Positions 40,836-50,407 of a DNA stretch of 63,261 bases are shown piece by piece. Each line of letters begins with the position of its first letter. Within the stretch, counting starts at the first letter, position 1. A model generated the notes under the pieces. It saw only the letters and a program-made list of their open reading frames with translations. It made no database searches and was not told where the DNA came from. The stretch comes from a bacterium BMS3Bbin10 (lineage in GTDB: Bacteria > Pseudomonadota > Alphaproteobacteria > Rhizobiales > Methyloligellaceae). The translations under genes were made by a program, and so were the position numbers. Location: NCBI GenBank assembly GCA_002897995.1, contig BDTT01000056.1, positions 1 to 63,261 of the forward strand, given 5' to 3'.

Positions 40836-41315
40836 TCACCGGCTAAGCGATTGAACGGCCTCCAAAACTCTTTCCGCATGACCCGGCACTCTGACTTTTC
40901 GCCATATGCGGGCGATTGTTCCGTCAGCGCCAATCAAAAAAGTCGAACGCTCCACGCCCATATATTGCCGGCCATACATGCTTTTGCTCACCCAGACCCC
41001 ATAGGCCTGGGCCGCGATTTTCTCTGTGTCAGCCGCGAGTTGGAGCTTTAAGTTATGTTTGGCCTTGAACTTTTCATGGCTCGCGGCCGTATCCGGTGAA
41101 ACGCCGATGATTTTGACGTCCAGGCTGGAAAAACTGTCGATCAGTTGCGTAAATTCAACGGCTTGCCTGGTGCAGCCGCTTGTGTCGTCTCTCGGATAGA
41201 AATAGACAACTACCGGCTTGCCTTTCAGGTCGCCGAGACGGATGATCTCCCCTCTGTCGTTCTCAAACTCAAAATCGGGTGCAGCAACTCCTTCGTGGAT
41301 CTTGTCGCTTGCCAT
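40836..41315 (-). CDS. bcp: Bcp-type peroxiredoxin (thiol peroxidase)
   Basis: A 159-aa peroxiredoxin of the AhpC/TSA-like Bcp group. The peroxidatic Cys48 lies in YPRDDTSGCTRQA. The resolving Cys of E. coli-type Bcp, five residues later, is Val53, and no other cysteine exists, so it must be a 1-Cys enzyme. Reduces hydroperoxides in the cytoplasm. The ATG at 41315 (MASDKIHEGVAAPDF) is chosen over an upstream in-frame ATG at 41378 because it matches the family start. Divergent from the AsmA-like gene. Confidence 0.9.
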   Translation of the reverse strand: MASDKIHEGVAAPDFEFENDRGEIIRLGDLKGKPVVVYFYPRDDTSGCTRQAVEFTQLIDSFSSLDVKIIGVSPDTAASHEKFKAKHNLKLQLAADTEKIAAQAYGVWVSKSMYGRQYMGVERSTFLIGADGTIARIWRKVRVPGHAERVLEAVQSLSR

Positions 41316-41604
41316 ATGAAATTCGCCTTCCTTTTGTCGATATTTATCTATACGCGGGACGTGATCCCAAGCGTGCAATCGCCTTGGTTTATTAAACTCC
41401 TATTGTAAGCGGGAAACAGGCGTAAGGCTCGCGTTCGCACTGCGTCGACCAGCAAATAGAGACGGCGGGCAGACGGCATTTCTGGAATATTACTTTTGGT
41501 CGGGATCAGTTTGTGAATGTTTGAGTTTTCGGGGGCTGTTGGGCGCGGGGCGGTAACCGGCGCCCCTGGCGCGGGCCGAGCCCCCCTCCAGGTTTGACGG
41601 GAAT

Positions 41605-44600
41605 ATGGCGCGAGACCTTCTCAAACTGGCAAAACGTGGACGGGCACTGGTCGAGTTGCCGGCGCTAAAAGGCCGTCAGCTCATGCGCCAGATACCCGAG
41701 CCCGTACAGGTCGGGCTCGGCAAGCTGTCGCGGCGTTCGCTTTTGCTCACTCTGGAAATTTTTGCGGGCCTGTTCGTCGTCGGATCGGTGATGCTCGCGC
41801 TTGCCTATGGCCGCCTCAACAAGGGGCCGCTGTCGCTTTCGGGCCTGGTGCCGATCCTGGAAGACGCAATCAATGGCGAACTGGCGGATGCCGGACTCAG
41901 GATCAGGATCGACGACGCGATTCTGAAAAGAGCAAAAGATGGGCCGGGAGTTAATTTCCGGTTGCAGAATATCCGCCTTATCGACAAACAGGACGCGGTT
42001 GTCGCCCAGGCGCCACAGGCGGCGATCGGTCTGAGCGGACGGGCTCTGCTTTCGGGGCGGATCGCGCCGGGAAGCGTTGATTTTATCGGGCCGCGGCTGC
42101 TTCTGTTTCAAAGCGAGAAGGGTGGGCTGTCGCTGTCATTCTCACGCGGTGATGCCGTCAAACCGCCCGGTGAAACCTTGCGTGGCGGTGCCGGTGAACA
42201 GCAGAATCCCGCCCCGGGCATGGCGATCATTACGTCTTCCAAAAGTATTGATCTGGCGCCCACGATCGTCGCGGCCTTCGACCAGGCGCGCAAAAGAAAA
42301 ACGGCGAGCGCATATCTCAGCCGGTTCGGCGTGCGCGATGCGGTTGTTATTTTCGATCAGCTCGGCAAGCAGAGTCTCTGGCAGGTTCCGGATTTTTCCA
42401 TCGATCTGGAGCACAAGCAGAAAACCAGCATCATTCTCGGTGGAGGCAACATCTCATCGACCAACGGTCCGTGGAAGTTCAATTTCCGCACCGAGCAATC
42501 CACCAAACGCAACAGGTTCACTTTCACCGCGCTTATCAAAGATCTGGTTCCCTCCGGTCTGGCCGCCAATTTCCCCGAATTTCGCGCACTGGAAGCGGTT
42601 GATATGCCGCTTTCGGCGGAAACCAGCATCCATTTGTCTACTGGCGGTGATTTGCTGGGCGCCGATGCACGGGTCAATCTGGGGGCAGGAAAAATCACCG
42701 TTCCCTGGGATAGCAAGCGGCCAATGGAGATCGACTCGGCGGACCTGCAAGTGCGCTATGAAGCCAATAATGACCGCATCGATATTCTCCCCTCGAGAGT
42801 GGCATGGGGAAAAAGCTACGCCGTCATCTCGGGCGCGTTCAGCCGGGCTGCGGATCAGGATGGCGCAGAGGTCTGGGCGTTCGACCTGAAAGCCGACGAT
42901 GCGGTTCTGGCCGCCGAGCAGTTTGGATTGCCGCCGACACGCGTTCAGAACTGGTCGGCCAAGGGGACCATAGACAAGAAAGCCGGGCGGCTCGTGCTTG
43001 AGCGGTTCATTATTCAACTCAAGGACGCATCGATTGAGTTTAGCGGCACGGTGACCGATGCGCCGGGCTCGCCCGAGATCAAACTTGCCGGCAGGTTAAG
43101 CTCCATGCCGCTGGAGTCGCTCATACAGCTTTGGCCCAAATTTCTCGCCAGTGGCGCGCGCGAATGGGTTGGGGAGCGGGTCAGCGCGGGCCATATTTCC
43201 GGCGGCACGTTCCAGGTCGATGCAAAGGCCGGCCAATTGGCCGAACTGGCGGGGGGCGGGGATATCGCCGATTCCGCCGCGACCGTGGAACTCCGCGCCA
43301 CGGGGCTCGAGATTCAGTATATCCTCGGCATGCCGCCACTTCAGACCGGTGATGCGATCTTGCGGATCAATGGCCGGCGCATGTCGTTTGATGCCCCCGA
43401 CGGGTGGGTATTGCTGCCAAGCGGCAAACGGATGATGATGAGCGCGGGGCGCCTCACCGTCGATGACTTGCGGCCTGACCCGGAGATTGCCCGGGTTGAG
43501 TTTAATACCAAGGGCTCGGCCGAGGCTCTTCTGGAACTTCTGGATCACGAGCCGCTTGGATATACGCGCGAAGCGGGCATTAAACCCGCGGATATCAGCG
43601 GCAAGACCACAGGAAAATTCAAGCTCGAATTGCCGATGATCAACTCTCTGGAGTTCAGCCAGGTCAAGCTGAACGGCCGCGTCAATCTGGAAGAGGCTTT
43701 TTCTGACGGTGCGTTTGGCGGCGCCAGGGTGGCGGAAGGTGAAATCACATTCAACGTCACCGAAAAGGCGCTGGCGGCGGATGGTGATCTCCTCGTCAAC
43801 GGCGTGCCGGCGGTGGTGAACTGGCAGCGAATTTTCGATGCACCGCTCGATAAACAGCCGGGGCTGCGGCTGAGCGCGGTTCTCGATGAAGCGGCAAGAG
43901 AAAAACTGGGCCTGAAGCTTAACTACATGCTGCGCGGTCCTGTGCCGACTGTCGTGTCCATCGATCAGCTGCCATCGGAGGGGAAGCCCAAAAAGATACA
44001 TGTTCAGGCGGATCTCGGCAGCGCGGAGCTCATTCTCGCCAATGTGGGATGGCGTAAGCCGAGAGGGCGTGCGGCGGTGCTCGGGTTCGACGTCGGTCAG
44101 GGTGTCGAGGGAAATACGGAACTTCAGAATTTCCGGATAGTCGGCGATGACATCGCCATCGACGGCTGGATATCGCTGGGTGACGATCAGTGGCCCAATG
44201 CTTTCTATTTTCCCGATTTCTCGTTCAATGTGATTACCGATCTGGAAGTATCCGGCAAATTGCGCGCGGACGATGTCTGGGAGGTGCAGGCCAAGGGCCC
44301 GGCCTATGACGGGCGGCAATTTTTCCGCTCGCTGTTCTCCTCGGGCCAGCTTTCGGATGATCTGAGTTCGGAATCGGAAAACAAGGCCGGCCTCGAACTG
44401 ACCGCGCGTATCGGCGTCATAGTCGGGTTTTTTGATACCACCGTGAAGGACGTGACCATTGATCTGGTGAAACAGGCCGGCGGGCGTCTGGTGGCTCTGG
44501 ATGCGAAGGGGCGTCTGAACGGCGCGGGGAATATTGCCGTGAAGCTTGTGGACGGCGGCCAGAACGAGCGCGTCGTGCTGGCGGAAAGCGAAGATGCCGG

Positions 44601-45276
44601 TTCGGCATTCAGGCTTATCGGGTTTTATCCGCGCATGGAGGGCGGCGAGGCCTCGCTGAAGGTAACGCTGGATGCACTGGGACTTGCCGACAAGACCGGA
44701 ACCCTGTGGGCGAAGAACTTCACCATTCTGGGAGACCGGGTCATATCGGAAGTGATCTCTAACGCATCCGACGATCCGAGCATCACCTTTGGCCGGCAGG
44801 ACGGGCGCGGGCGAGTTGCGCGGCGCCAGCGCATAGCATTCAATCAGCTGGAAGTCCGGTTTTCAGCCGGAGGCGGGCAGTTCGTGCTGCATGACGCCTA
44901 TGTTAACGGGCCGCAACTGGGCGCCACCCTGCGCGGCAAGGTCGATATCAAGAACAATATTGTCGATCTGGGCGGGACATTTATTCCCCTCTACGGATTA
45001 AACTCGGCGCTGGGTTCCATCCCGTTGATCGGCAATCTCCTGGTTGGCCGCCGCGGCGAGGGTATTGTGGGGATCACCTTTGCGGTCAAGGGACCGGCCG
45101 CGGACCCGCGCGTGCTGGTCAATCCGGTTTCGATGGTGGCGCCGGGTATCTTCCGGCACATCTTCGAGTTTACCGGCCGGACACCGAATACTTTTCCGCA
45201 AAACCCCCGGCAGCCGGTGACGCCCGAGCGGTCGGTAAGCCCGTTCGATCCCGACCGCTTCGGCTCGGCGAACTAG
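41605..45276 (+). CDS. Large AsmA/YhdP-like envelope protein (DUF3971)
   Basis: A 1223-aa protein of the AsmA-like superfamily. One membrane helix lies near residues 47-72 (SLLLTLEIFAGLFVVGSVML region). The rest is a long periplasmic beta-rich region with a DUF3971-type middle part (about 330-700) and an AsmA-like C-terminal part (about 1000-1170). YhdP/TamB relatives form beta-groove bridges that move phospholipids to the outer membrane. The C-terminal tail is proline-rich. Its location between bcp and tyrS is conserved in related bacteria. Confidence 0.8.
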   Translation: MARDLLKLAKRGRALVELPALKGRQLMRQIPEPVQVGLGKLSRRSLLLTLEIFAGLFVVGSVMLALAYGRLNKGPLSLSGLVPILEDAINGELADAGLRIRIDDAILKRAKDGPGVNFRLQNIRLIDKQDAVVAQAPQAAIGLSGRALLSGRIAPGSVDFIGPRLLLFQSEKGGLSLSFSRGDAVKPPGETLRGGAGEQQNPAPGMAIITSSKSIDLAPTIVAAFDQARKRKTASAYLSRFGVRDAVVIFDQLGKQSLWQVPDFSIDLEHKQKTSIILGGGNISSTNGPWKFNFRTEQSTKRNRFTFTALIKDLVPSGLAANFPEFRALEAVDMPLSAETSIHLSTGGDLLGADARVNLGAGKITVPWDSKRPMEIDSADLQVRYEANNDRIDILPSRVAWGKSYAVISGAFSRAADQDGAEVWAFDLKADDAVLAAEQFGLPPTRVQNWSAKGTIDKKAGRLVLERFIIQLKDASIEFSGTVTDAPGSPEIKLAGRLSSMPLESLIQLWPKFLASGAREWVGERVSAGHISGGTFQVDAKAGQLAELAGGGDIADSAATVELRATGLEIQYILGMPPLQTGDAILRINGRRMSFDAPDGWVLLPSGKRMMMSAGRLTVDDLRPDPEIARVEFNTKGSAEALLELLDHEPLGYTREAGIKPADISGKTTGKFKLELPMINSLEFSQVKLNGRVNLEEAFSDGAFGGARVAEGEITFNVTEKALAADGDLLVNGVPAVVNWQRIFDAPLDKQPGLRLSAVLDEAAREKLGLKLNYMLRGPVPTVVSIDQLPSEGKPKKIHVQADLGSAELILANVGWRKPRGRAAVLGFDVGQGVEGNTELQNFRIVGDDIAIDGWISLGDDQWPNAFYFPDFSFNVITDLEVSGKLRADDVWEVQAKGPAYDGRQFFRSLFSSGQLSDDLSSESENKAGLELTARIGVIVGFFDTTVKDVTIDLVKQAGGRLVALDAKGRLNGAGNIAVKLVDGGQNERVVLAESEDAGSAFRLIGFYPRMEGGEASLKVTLDALGLADKTGTLWAKNFTILGDRVISEVISNASDDPSITFGRQDGRGRVARRQRIAFNQLEVRFSAGGGQFVLHDAYVNGPQLGATLRGKVDIKNNIVDLGGTFIPLYGLNSALGSIPLIGNLLVGRRGEGIVGITFAVKGPAADPRVLVNPVSMVAPGIFRHIFEFTGRTPNTFPQNPRQPVTPERSVSPFDPDRFGSAN

Positions 45277-45294
45277 AAATACGACTGGTGCCGG

Positions 45295-46533
45295 CTATCC
45301 GGGCCGGACAATGACATGACGTTTTTTGCCGAGGGACAGCTTCAGGGCTCCGTTCTCTGAAAAGTCCGCCGCACTGATGCTATAGCGGGGATCGGAAATA
45401 CGCACGCCGTTGATTGAAATGGCGTTGTTGGCGATTGCGCGCCTGGCTTCGCCATTGCTCGCTGCAAGACCTGCTTCGACCAAAAGCGTCAGGATACCGA
45501 TGCCCTCCTTCGCCACCAATGTGGGCAGTCCCTCCGCCATCGCCCCCTGCTCGAAGGTCTCGCGCGCCGTTTTCTCCGCCTCTTCGGCGGCCGCTGTTCC
45601 ATGCGCGAGCGCGGTCGCCTGCGTCGCCAGGATTTTTTTCGCGTCGTTGAGCTCCGCGCCTTGGAGTTTCTCGAGCCGGGCGATCTCCTCCATGGGCAAC
45701 TCCGTGAACAGCCGCAGGAACCGCCCGACATCGGCATCTTCGGTATTGCGCCAATACTGCCAGTAGTCATAGGGCTTGAGCATGTCGGCGTTGAGCCAGA
45801 CCGCGCCGGCGGCCGTCTTGCCCATCTTGGCGCCCGATGACGTGGTGAGAAGCGCGGTGGTCAATCCATAGAGTTCCGCGCCCTCGACACGGCGGCCCAG
45901 TTCCATGCCGTTGACAATATTGCCCCATTGGTCCGAGCCGCCCATCTGCAGGGTGCATTTGTACCGGCGATAGAGCTCCAGGAAATCATAGGCCTGGAGA
46001 ATCATATAATTGAACTCCAGGAAGGTGAGGGGCTGCTCGCGGGTCAGCCGCTGTTTCACCGAATCAAAGCTGAGCATGCGGTTGATGGTGAAATGACGGC
46101 CGTAGTGGCGCAGGAAATCGATATAGTTGAGGTCCTCGAGCCAGTCGGCATTGTTGACCATCATGGCGTCGGTCGGCCCGTCGCCAAACTTCAGGAAGCG
46201 GGAAAAGACGTCACGGATGCCGGCCATGTTGGCGGCGATGTCGTCCTCGCTCAGCAGTTTGCGGGATTCATCCTTGCCCGAAGGATCGCCGACCTTGGTT
46301 GTGCCGCCGCCCATGAGCACAATCGGCTTGTGCCCGCTCTGCTGGAGCTTGCGCAGCATCATGATGCCCAGCAGGCTTCCGGCATGGAGGCTGGGCGCGG
46401 TACAGTCGAAGCCGATATAGGCGCAAATCGGCCCTTTGAGCGCCGCCGCATCGAGGGCTGCTTCGTCGGTGCATTGATGAAGGTAGCCCCGTTCGGAGAG
46501 CACTTTAAGAAATTCGGATTTAAATGCGGTCAT
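45295..46533 (-). CDS. tyrS: Tyrosyl-tRNA synthetase
   Basis: A 412-aa class I aminoacyl-tRNA synthetase. The HIGH-like motif is SLHAGSLLG, and the KMSKS-like motif appears as [14 protein letters not shown], the variant normal for alphaproteobacterial TyrS. The C-terminal S4 RNA-binding domain (about residues 345-410) includes [20 protein letters not shown]. It charges tRNA-Tyr. Convergent with the AsmA-like gene, and divergent from anmK. Confidence 0.96.
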   Translation of the reverse strand: MTAFKSEFLKVLSERGYLHQCTDEAALDAAALKGPICAYIGFDCTAPSLHAGSLLGIMMLRKLQQSGHKPIVLMGGGTTKVGDPSGKDESRKLLSEDDIAANMAGIRDVFSRFLKFGDGPTDAMMVNNADWLEDLNYIDFLRHYGRHFTINRMLSFDSVKQRLTREQPLTFLEFNYMILQAYDFLELYRRYKCTLQMGGSDQWGNIVNGMELGRRVEGAELYGLTTALLTTSSGAKMGKTAAGAVWLNADMLKPYDYWQYWRNTEDADVGRFLRLFTELPMEEIARLEKLQGAELNDAKKILATQATALAHGTAAAEEAEKTARETFEQGAMAEGLPTLVAKEGIGILTLLVEAGLAASNGEARRAIANNAISINGVRISDPRYSISAADFSENGALKLSLGKKRHVIVRPG

Positions 46534-46642
46534 GGGCGATTAATCAGGGCAAGTTCCGCCGGGGGCTGAACGAATGTCTCAAGTCTGTTGCGCGATGTAT
46601 CAGGTTTGAGCGGAAATTGCACACTCCGGTGTGGGGGAGAAT

Positions 46643-47749
46643 ATGGCAAGGGTGTATCGCGCGATAGGACTGATGAGCGGTACGTCGATGGATGGCGTCG
46701 ATGTAACGGCGATCGAGAGCGATGGTGAAACGGTTTTGCGCCGGGGATCGGGGATGCTCCAACCCTATAGCGATGAAATCCGCGCATCGATCGGCCGCGC
46801 TGTCGAAGCGGCCAGCCGCCTGACCGACAGGCGGGCGCGGCCCAAACCGGTTGCGGAAGCCGAAGCCGCCGTTACCCGGGCCCATATCGATGCCGTACAG
46901 GCTTATCTCACCGCGCATGAGCTTCGGGCGCCGGATATCGACGTTATGGGTTTCCACGGCCAGACGCTGCTGCACCGACCCCATGAGGCGCTGACCATCC
47001 AGATTGGCGACGGCGCGAAACTGGCCCGGGGCACGGGGCTGGACGTGGTCCATGATCTGCGCGCCAGCGATATGGCGCATGGAGGGCAGGGCGCGCCGCT
47101 GGTGCCCGTCTATCATCGTGCGCTGGTGCGCGCGGCCGGGCTGAAATTGCCCGTCGCGGTGGTCAATATCGGCGGCGTGGCCAATGTGACCTGGATTGGG
47201 GCGGATAGTGAAATGCTGGCCTTCGACACCGGTCCGGGCAATGCGATGCTGGATGACTGGATCGCCGCGCGGACCCATCGGCGGATGGACGAAAATGGCG
47301 CTATCGCGCGGCAGGGGCAGGTCGATGCCAAGGCGTTGCAAACGCTTTTAAGCTCGCCTTACTTTGGAATAAAGCCGCCTAAATCTCTGGACAGAAATGA
47401 TTTCTCTCTTTCTGAGATTTCAGAATTGAGCACGGAAGATGGCGCCGCGACGCTCACGGCGTTTACCGCTCACGCGCTTGCCCGCTCGCTCGCGCACATG
47501 CCTGAGCGCCCTGCTGAATGGATCATCTGCGGGGGCGGCGCGCGCAACCCGGCCTTGATGGCGGCCGTGCGGAGCCAGGTGAGCGCGCCGGTGCGCGTGG
47601 CCGATGATCTGGGCTGGTCGGGGGCTTTCATGGAAGCGGAAGCCTTCGCGTTTCTTGCGATCCGTTCCCTGCGCGGGTTGCCGCTTACCTATCCCGGCAC
47701 GACGGGCGTTGCCGAACCGGTAACGGGCGGCGTCTTGTCTACCGCTTAA
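46643..47749 (+). CDS. anmK: Anhydro-N-acetylmuramic acid kinase
   Basis: A 368-aa kinase of the peptidoglycan recycling pathway, which converts 1,6-anhydro-MurNAc to MurNAc-6-phosphate. N-terminal phosphate loop GLMSGTSMDGVD (residues 9-20), GFHGQTLLHRP, NIGGVANVTW, DTGPGNAMLDD and CGGGARNPALM are family motifs. ATG 46643 follows GGGGGAGA; the in-frame GTG at 46631 overlaps that site and is less likely. It overlaps the convergent hydrolase gene end by 4 nt. The tyrS-anmK divergent pair is typical of alphaproteobacteria. Confidence 0.95.
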   Translation: MARVYRAIGLMSGTSMDGVDVTAIESDGETVLRRGSGMLQPYSDEIRASIGRAVEAASRLTDRRARPKPVAEAEAAVTRAHIDAVQAYLTAHELRAPDIDVMGFHGQTLLHRPHEALTIQIGDGAKLARGTGLDVVHDLRASDMAHGGQGAPLVPVYHRALVRAAGLKLPVAVVNIGGVANVTWIGADSEMLAFDTGPGNAMLDDWIAARTHRRMDENGAIARQGQVDAKALQTLLSSPYFGIKPPKSLDRNDFSLSEISELSTEDGAATLTAFTAHALARSLAHMPERPAEWIICGGGARNPALMAAVRSQVSAPVRVADDLGWSGAFMEAEAFAFLAIRSLRGLPLTYPGTTGVAEPVTGGVLSTA

Positions 47750-48408
47750 GCTGCGGATTCTTCGTCGTTATTGTTCAGCCGGGAGTCCAGATAGGCGTCG
47801 ATCTGCTCCATCAGAACATCCACGTGATTTTCAAAGAAATGATTGGCCTTGGGGACAACCTGATGGTCGATGATGACGCCTTTTTGAGTTTTCAGCCGTT
47901 CCACCAGACCGATGACGTCCTCGGTCGAAACCACGCGGTCCTCGCCGCCGTTGATCATGAGGCCGGATGAGGGGCAGGGGGCCAGAAAACTGAAATCATA
48001 AAGATTGGCGGGAGGTGCGACCGAAATGAACCCCGCGATCTCTGGGCGGCGCATCAGCAGCTGCATCGAAATCCACGCGCCGAAGGATACGCCGGCAATC
48101 CAGCAGAATCTCGATTCCGGATTATAGCCCTGCATCCAGTCGAGCGCGCTCGCCGCGTCCGACAACTCTCCCGCGCCATTGTCGAAAAGCCCCTGGCTGC
48201 GGCCGACGCCGCGAAAATTGAACCGCAGCACCGAGAATTTGCGGCGCACGAAGGTGTAGTACAGCTGATAGACGATCTGATTGTTCATCGTCCCGCCGAA
48301 CTGCGGGTGAGGATGCAGGATTATGGCCACCGGCGCGTCCGGTTCCGGCACGTGATGGTAGCGCGCCTCGATGCGTCCCGCTGGACCGCTGAAAATGACT
48401 TCTGGCAT
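47746..48408 (-). CDS. Alpha/beta hydrolase
   Basis: A 220-aa protein of the alpha/beta hydrolase fold. The oxyanion segment HPHPQFGGTMNN is followed by FNFRGVGRSQG. The nucleophile elbow reads AGVSFGAWIS (Ser in GxSxG), the acid is likely in GGEDRVV, and the His in ANHFF. Substrate unknown. The internal ATG at 48408 (MPEVIFSGPAGRIEARY) is chosen because the longer frame to 48552 adds a non-conserved tail. Convergent, with a 4-nt overlap, to anmK. Confidence 0.85.
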   Translation of the reverse strand: MPEVIFSGPAGRIEARYHHVPEPDAPVAIILHPHPQFGGTMNNQIVYQLYYTFVRRKFSVLRFNFRGVGRSQGLFDNGAGELSDAASALDWMQGYNPESRFCWIAGVSFGAWISMQLLMRRPEIAGFISVAPPANLYDFSFLAPCPSSGLMINGGEDRVVSTEDVIGLVERLKTQKGVIIDHQVVPKANHFFENHVDVLMEQIDAYLDSRLNNNDEESAA

Positions 48409-48562
48409 GAAACCCCGATGACCTGAACGCCTGATGGCCAACTCCGTTTTGCGGGCTGGCGCGGGCGTTGCGCGACACGAATTATCGATTGTTGTCTGCT
48501 GTTCCTTTGATCCGGAGAATACTTGACTCCAGCACTCAGGATTTTTATACACCTAGACTAGA

Positions 48563-48580
48563 ATTAGAATTGTTCAAAAT
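48563..48580. promoter_or_regulatory. Candidate iron-regulatory box upstream of the Rrf2 gene
   Basis: ATTAGAATTGTTCAAAAT resembles the Irr-type iron-control element (TTAGAA-N3-TTCTAA) with one mismatch in the right half. It lies about 115 nt upstream of the Rrf2 gene that heads the suf operon. The similarity is suggestive only; the site could serve a different regulator. Confidence 0.35.
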
Positions 48581-48693
48581 CAGAGATTCACCGCTGCCAA
48601 TCCCTGCAAGCGACGGCGCTTCATAGCACAGCCATGGGGGGCCGACGCAAGTGGTCAGAGCGAAACTGTGACAGTGTTGAATTTGGGTAAGTC

Positions 48694-49182
48694 ATGCAAC
48701 TGAGTTCCAAAGGACGCTATGCGGTTATGGCGATGGCCGATCTGGCCAGGAATTCGCAGGGTGAAGTTGTGTCCCTCGCAGCGATTTCCGCGCGTCAGCA
48801 ACTCTCTCTGAGCTATCTCGAGCAACTGTTCTCCAAGTTGCGGCGTGCGGGTCTGGTCGAGAGTGCACGCGGTCCCGGCGGCGGATACCGCCTGGCGTCG
48901 GATGTCGGGGACATCACCATTTCGCACATCATGACGGCCGTCGAGGAACCGGTGAGAATGACGCGGTGTCATCTGGAGGATAACGGCGGATGCGTCGGCG
49001 ACGCCCGTTGTCTCACCCACGATTTGTGGCGCGCATTGGGAAACCACATCGTCGAATTCCTGGGAAATACCACACTTGGCGATGTGATCGATAATGCCGG
49101 AGCGAAGAAAAATGCCCGGGACGCCGCTGCAAGATCGCTCTCGGACGGGGAGGCGCCGCGTAAAGCGGCTGCGGGCCCATGA
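48694..49182 (+). CDS. Rrf2/IscR-type transcriptional regulator
   Basis: A 162-aa Rrf2-family regulator with a winged helix (about residues 1-65, SLSYLEQLFSKLRRAGLV and the GPGGGYRL wing). The Fe-S-binding segment places Cys92, Cys100, Cys106 and His109 in RCHLEDNGG-CVGDAR-CLTH. Spacing (7, 5 and 2) differs by two residues from E. coli IscR. It likely senses Fe-S status and controls the downstream operon. Its stop overlaps the desulfurase start by 4 nt. Confidence 0.9.
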   Translation: MQLSSKGRYAVMAMADLARNSQGEVVSLAAISARQQLSLSYLEQLFSKLRRAGLVESARGPGGGYRLASDVGDITISHIMTAVEEPVRMTRCHLEDNGGCVGDARCLTHDLWRALGNHIVEFLGNTTLGDVIDNAGAKKNARDAAARSLSDGEAPRKAAAGP

Positions 49183-50336
49183 GAACGCGTATTTATCTCG
49201 ACTATAATGCGACCGCGCCGGCGCGCGCTGAATCCCGTAAAGCCGTGGCGCAAGCGCTTGAGCTGCACGGCAACCCGTCATCGGTGCATGAGGAGGGCCG
49301 CCGGGTCCGCGCGCTGGTTGAAACCTCGCGCGGCAAGGTCGCGTCCCTTGTGGGCGCCGATCCCAAGAACGTCATTTTCACGAGCGGGGGAACGGAGGCC
49401 AACGTAACGGCCCTTTCACCTTTGAATGTGAACCCCGACGCTCCTGGCGGCGTGGTGTGCTTCATGTCTGAAATCGAGCATCCCTCCGTTCTGGCGTCGG
49501 GCCGGTTCGCACCTGATGCGGTCCGCCTCGTCGGCGCCACAAGCGACGGGATCATCGATGTCGCGGCGCTGGAACGTGAAATCGACGCACATGACGGGCC
49601 CTTCATGGTCTCGGTCATGGCCGCGAACAACGAGACCGGCGCGCTTCAACCCGTGGCCCGCATTGCTGGGATCGTTCGCGCCCATGGCGGCATCCTTCAT
49701 TGCGATGGCGTTCAGGCCGCTGGAAAGGTGCCGCTCGATATTGCCGGACTCGGCGCGCATATGCTTTCGCTTTCGGCGCACAAGATCGGCGGCCCCCATG
49801 GCGCCGGAGCGCTGGTCCTGGGCGAGGGCATGGCGCGCCTGCCATCGCCGTTGCTGGTGGGCGGCGGACAGGAATTGCGCGCACGCTCGGGCACCGAAAA
49901 CATTACCGGAATTGCCGGCTTCGGCGCGGCGGCGGAGAGCGCCGCGCGCGGACTGGAGAATATGGCCGAACTGGCGGCTCTGCGCGACCGGCTTGAAGCG
50001 GACATCGCGGCGCGTGCGCCGGACGCCGTTTTCTTTCCAAAAGGCGCGCCGAGGCTGCCCAACACGGCGAACTTCGCCGTGCCCGGCATGAAGGCGGAAA
50101 CGATTGTCATTGCGCTGGATCTGGCGGGGATCGCCGTGAGTGCGGGGGCGTCCTGCTCCTCGGGCAAGGTCGAGCAGTCCCATGTACTCGTCGCCATGGG
50201 CGCTCCTGAGGATGTGGCGCGCGGCGCCATCCGGGTCAGCCTCGGATGGGACACAGGCGAAGAGGAAATCGACGCATTTATCGAGGCATGGAGCGACATT
50301 TACGGGAAATTCGAGACGCAGCGCGCCGCCGCTTGA
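49179..50336 (+). CDS. Cysteine desulfurase, IscS/NifS-like
   Basis: A 385-aa PLP enzyme (aminotransferase class V) that moves sulfur from L-cysteine for Fe-S assembly. YLDYNATAP opens the fold, the PLP lysine lies in SAHKIGGPHGAG, and the active-site cysteine in SAGASCSSGKVEQS. The motif placement is of the IscS group, distinct from the SufS enzyme encoded 5 kb further on. Coupled by a 4-nt overlap to the Rrf2 gene, then sufB 71 nt downstream. Confidence 0.92.
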   Translation: MRTRIYLDYNATAPARAESRKAVAQALELHGNPSSVHEEGRRVRALVETSRGKVASLVGADPKNVIFTSGGTEANVTALSPLNVNPDAPGGVVCFMSEIEHPSVLASGRFAPDAVRLVGATSDGIIDVAALEREIDAHDGPFMVSVMAANNETGALQPVARIAGIVRAHGGILHCDGVQAAGKVPLDIAGLGAHMLSLSAHKIGGPHGAGALVLGEGMARLPSPLLVGGGQELRARSGTENITGIAGFGAAAESAARGLENMAELAALRDRLEADIAARAPDAVFFPKGAPRLPNTANFAVPGMKAETIVIALDLAGIAVSAGASCSSGKVEQSHVLVAMGAPEDVARGAIRVSLGWDTGEEEIDAFIEAWSDIYGKFETQRAAA

Positions 50337-50407
50337 GCCGCGCGGGAGATATCCGGGCGACACAGGTCCCGGCCAGAGAATAAGAGCCACTGGAGAAAGA
50401 CGAAGAA

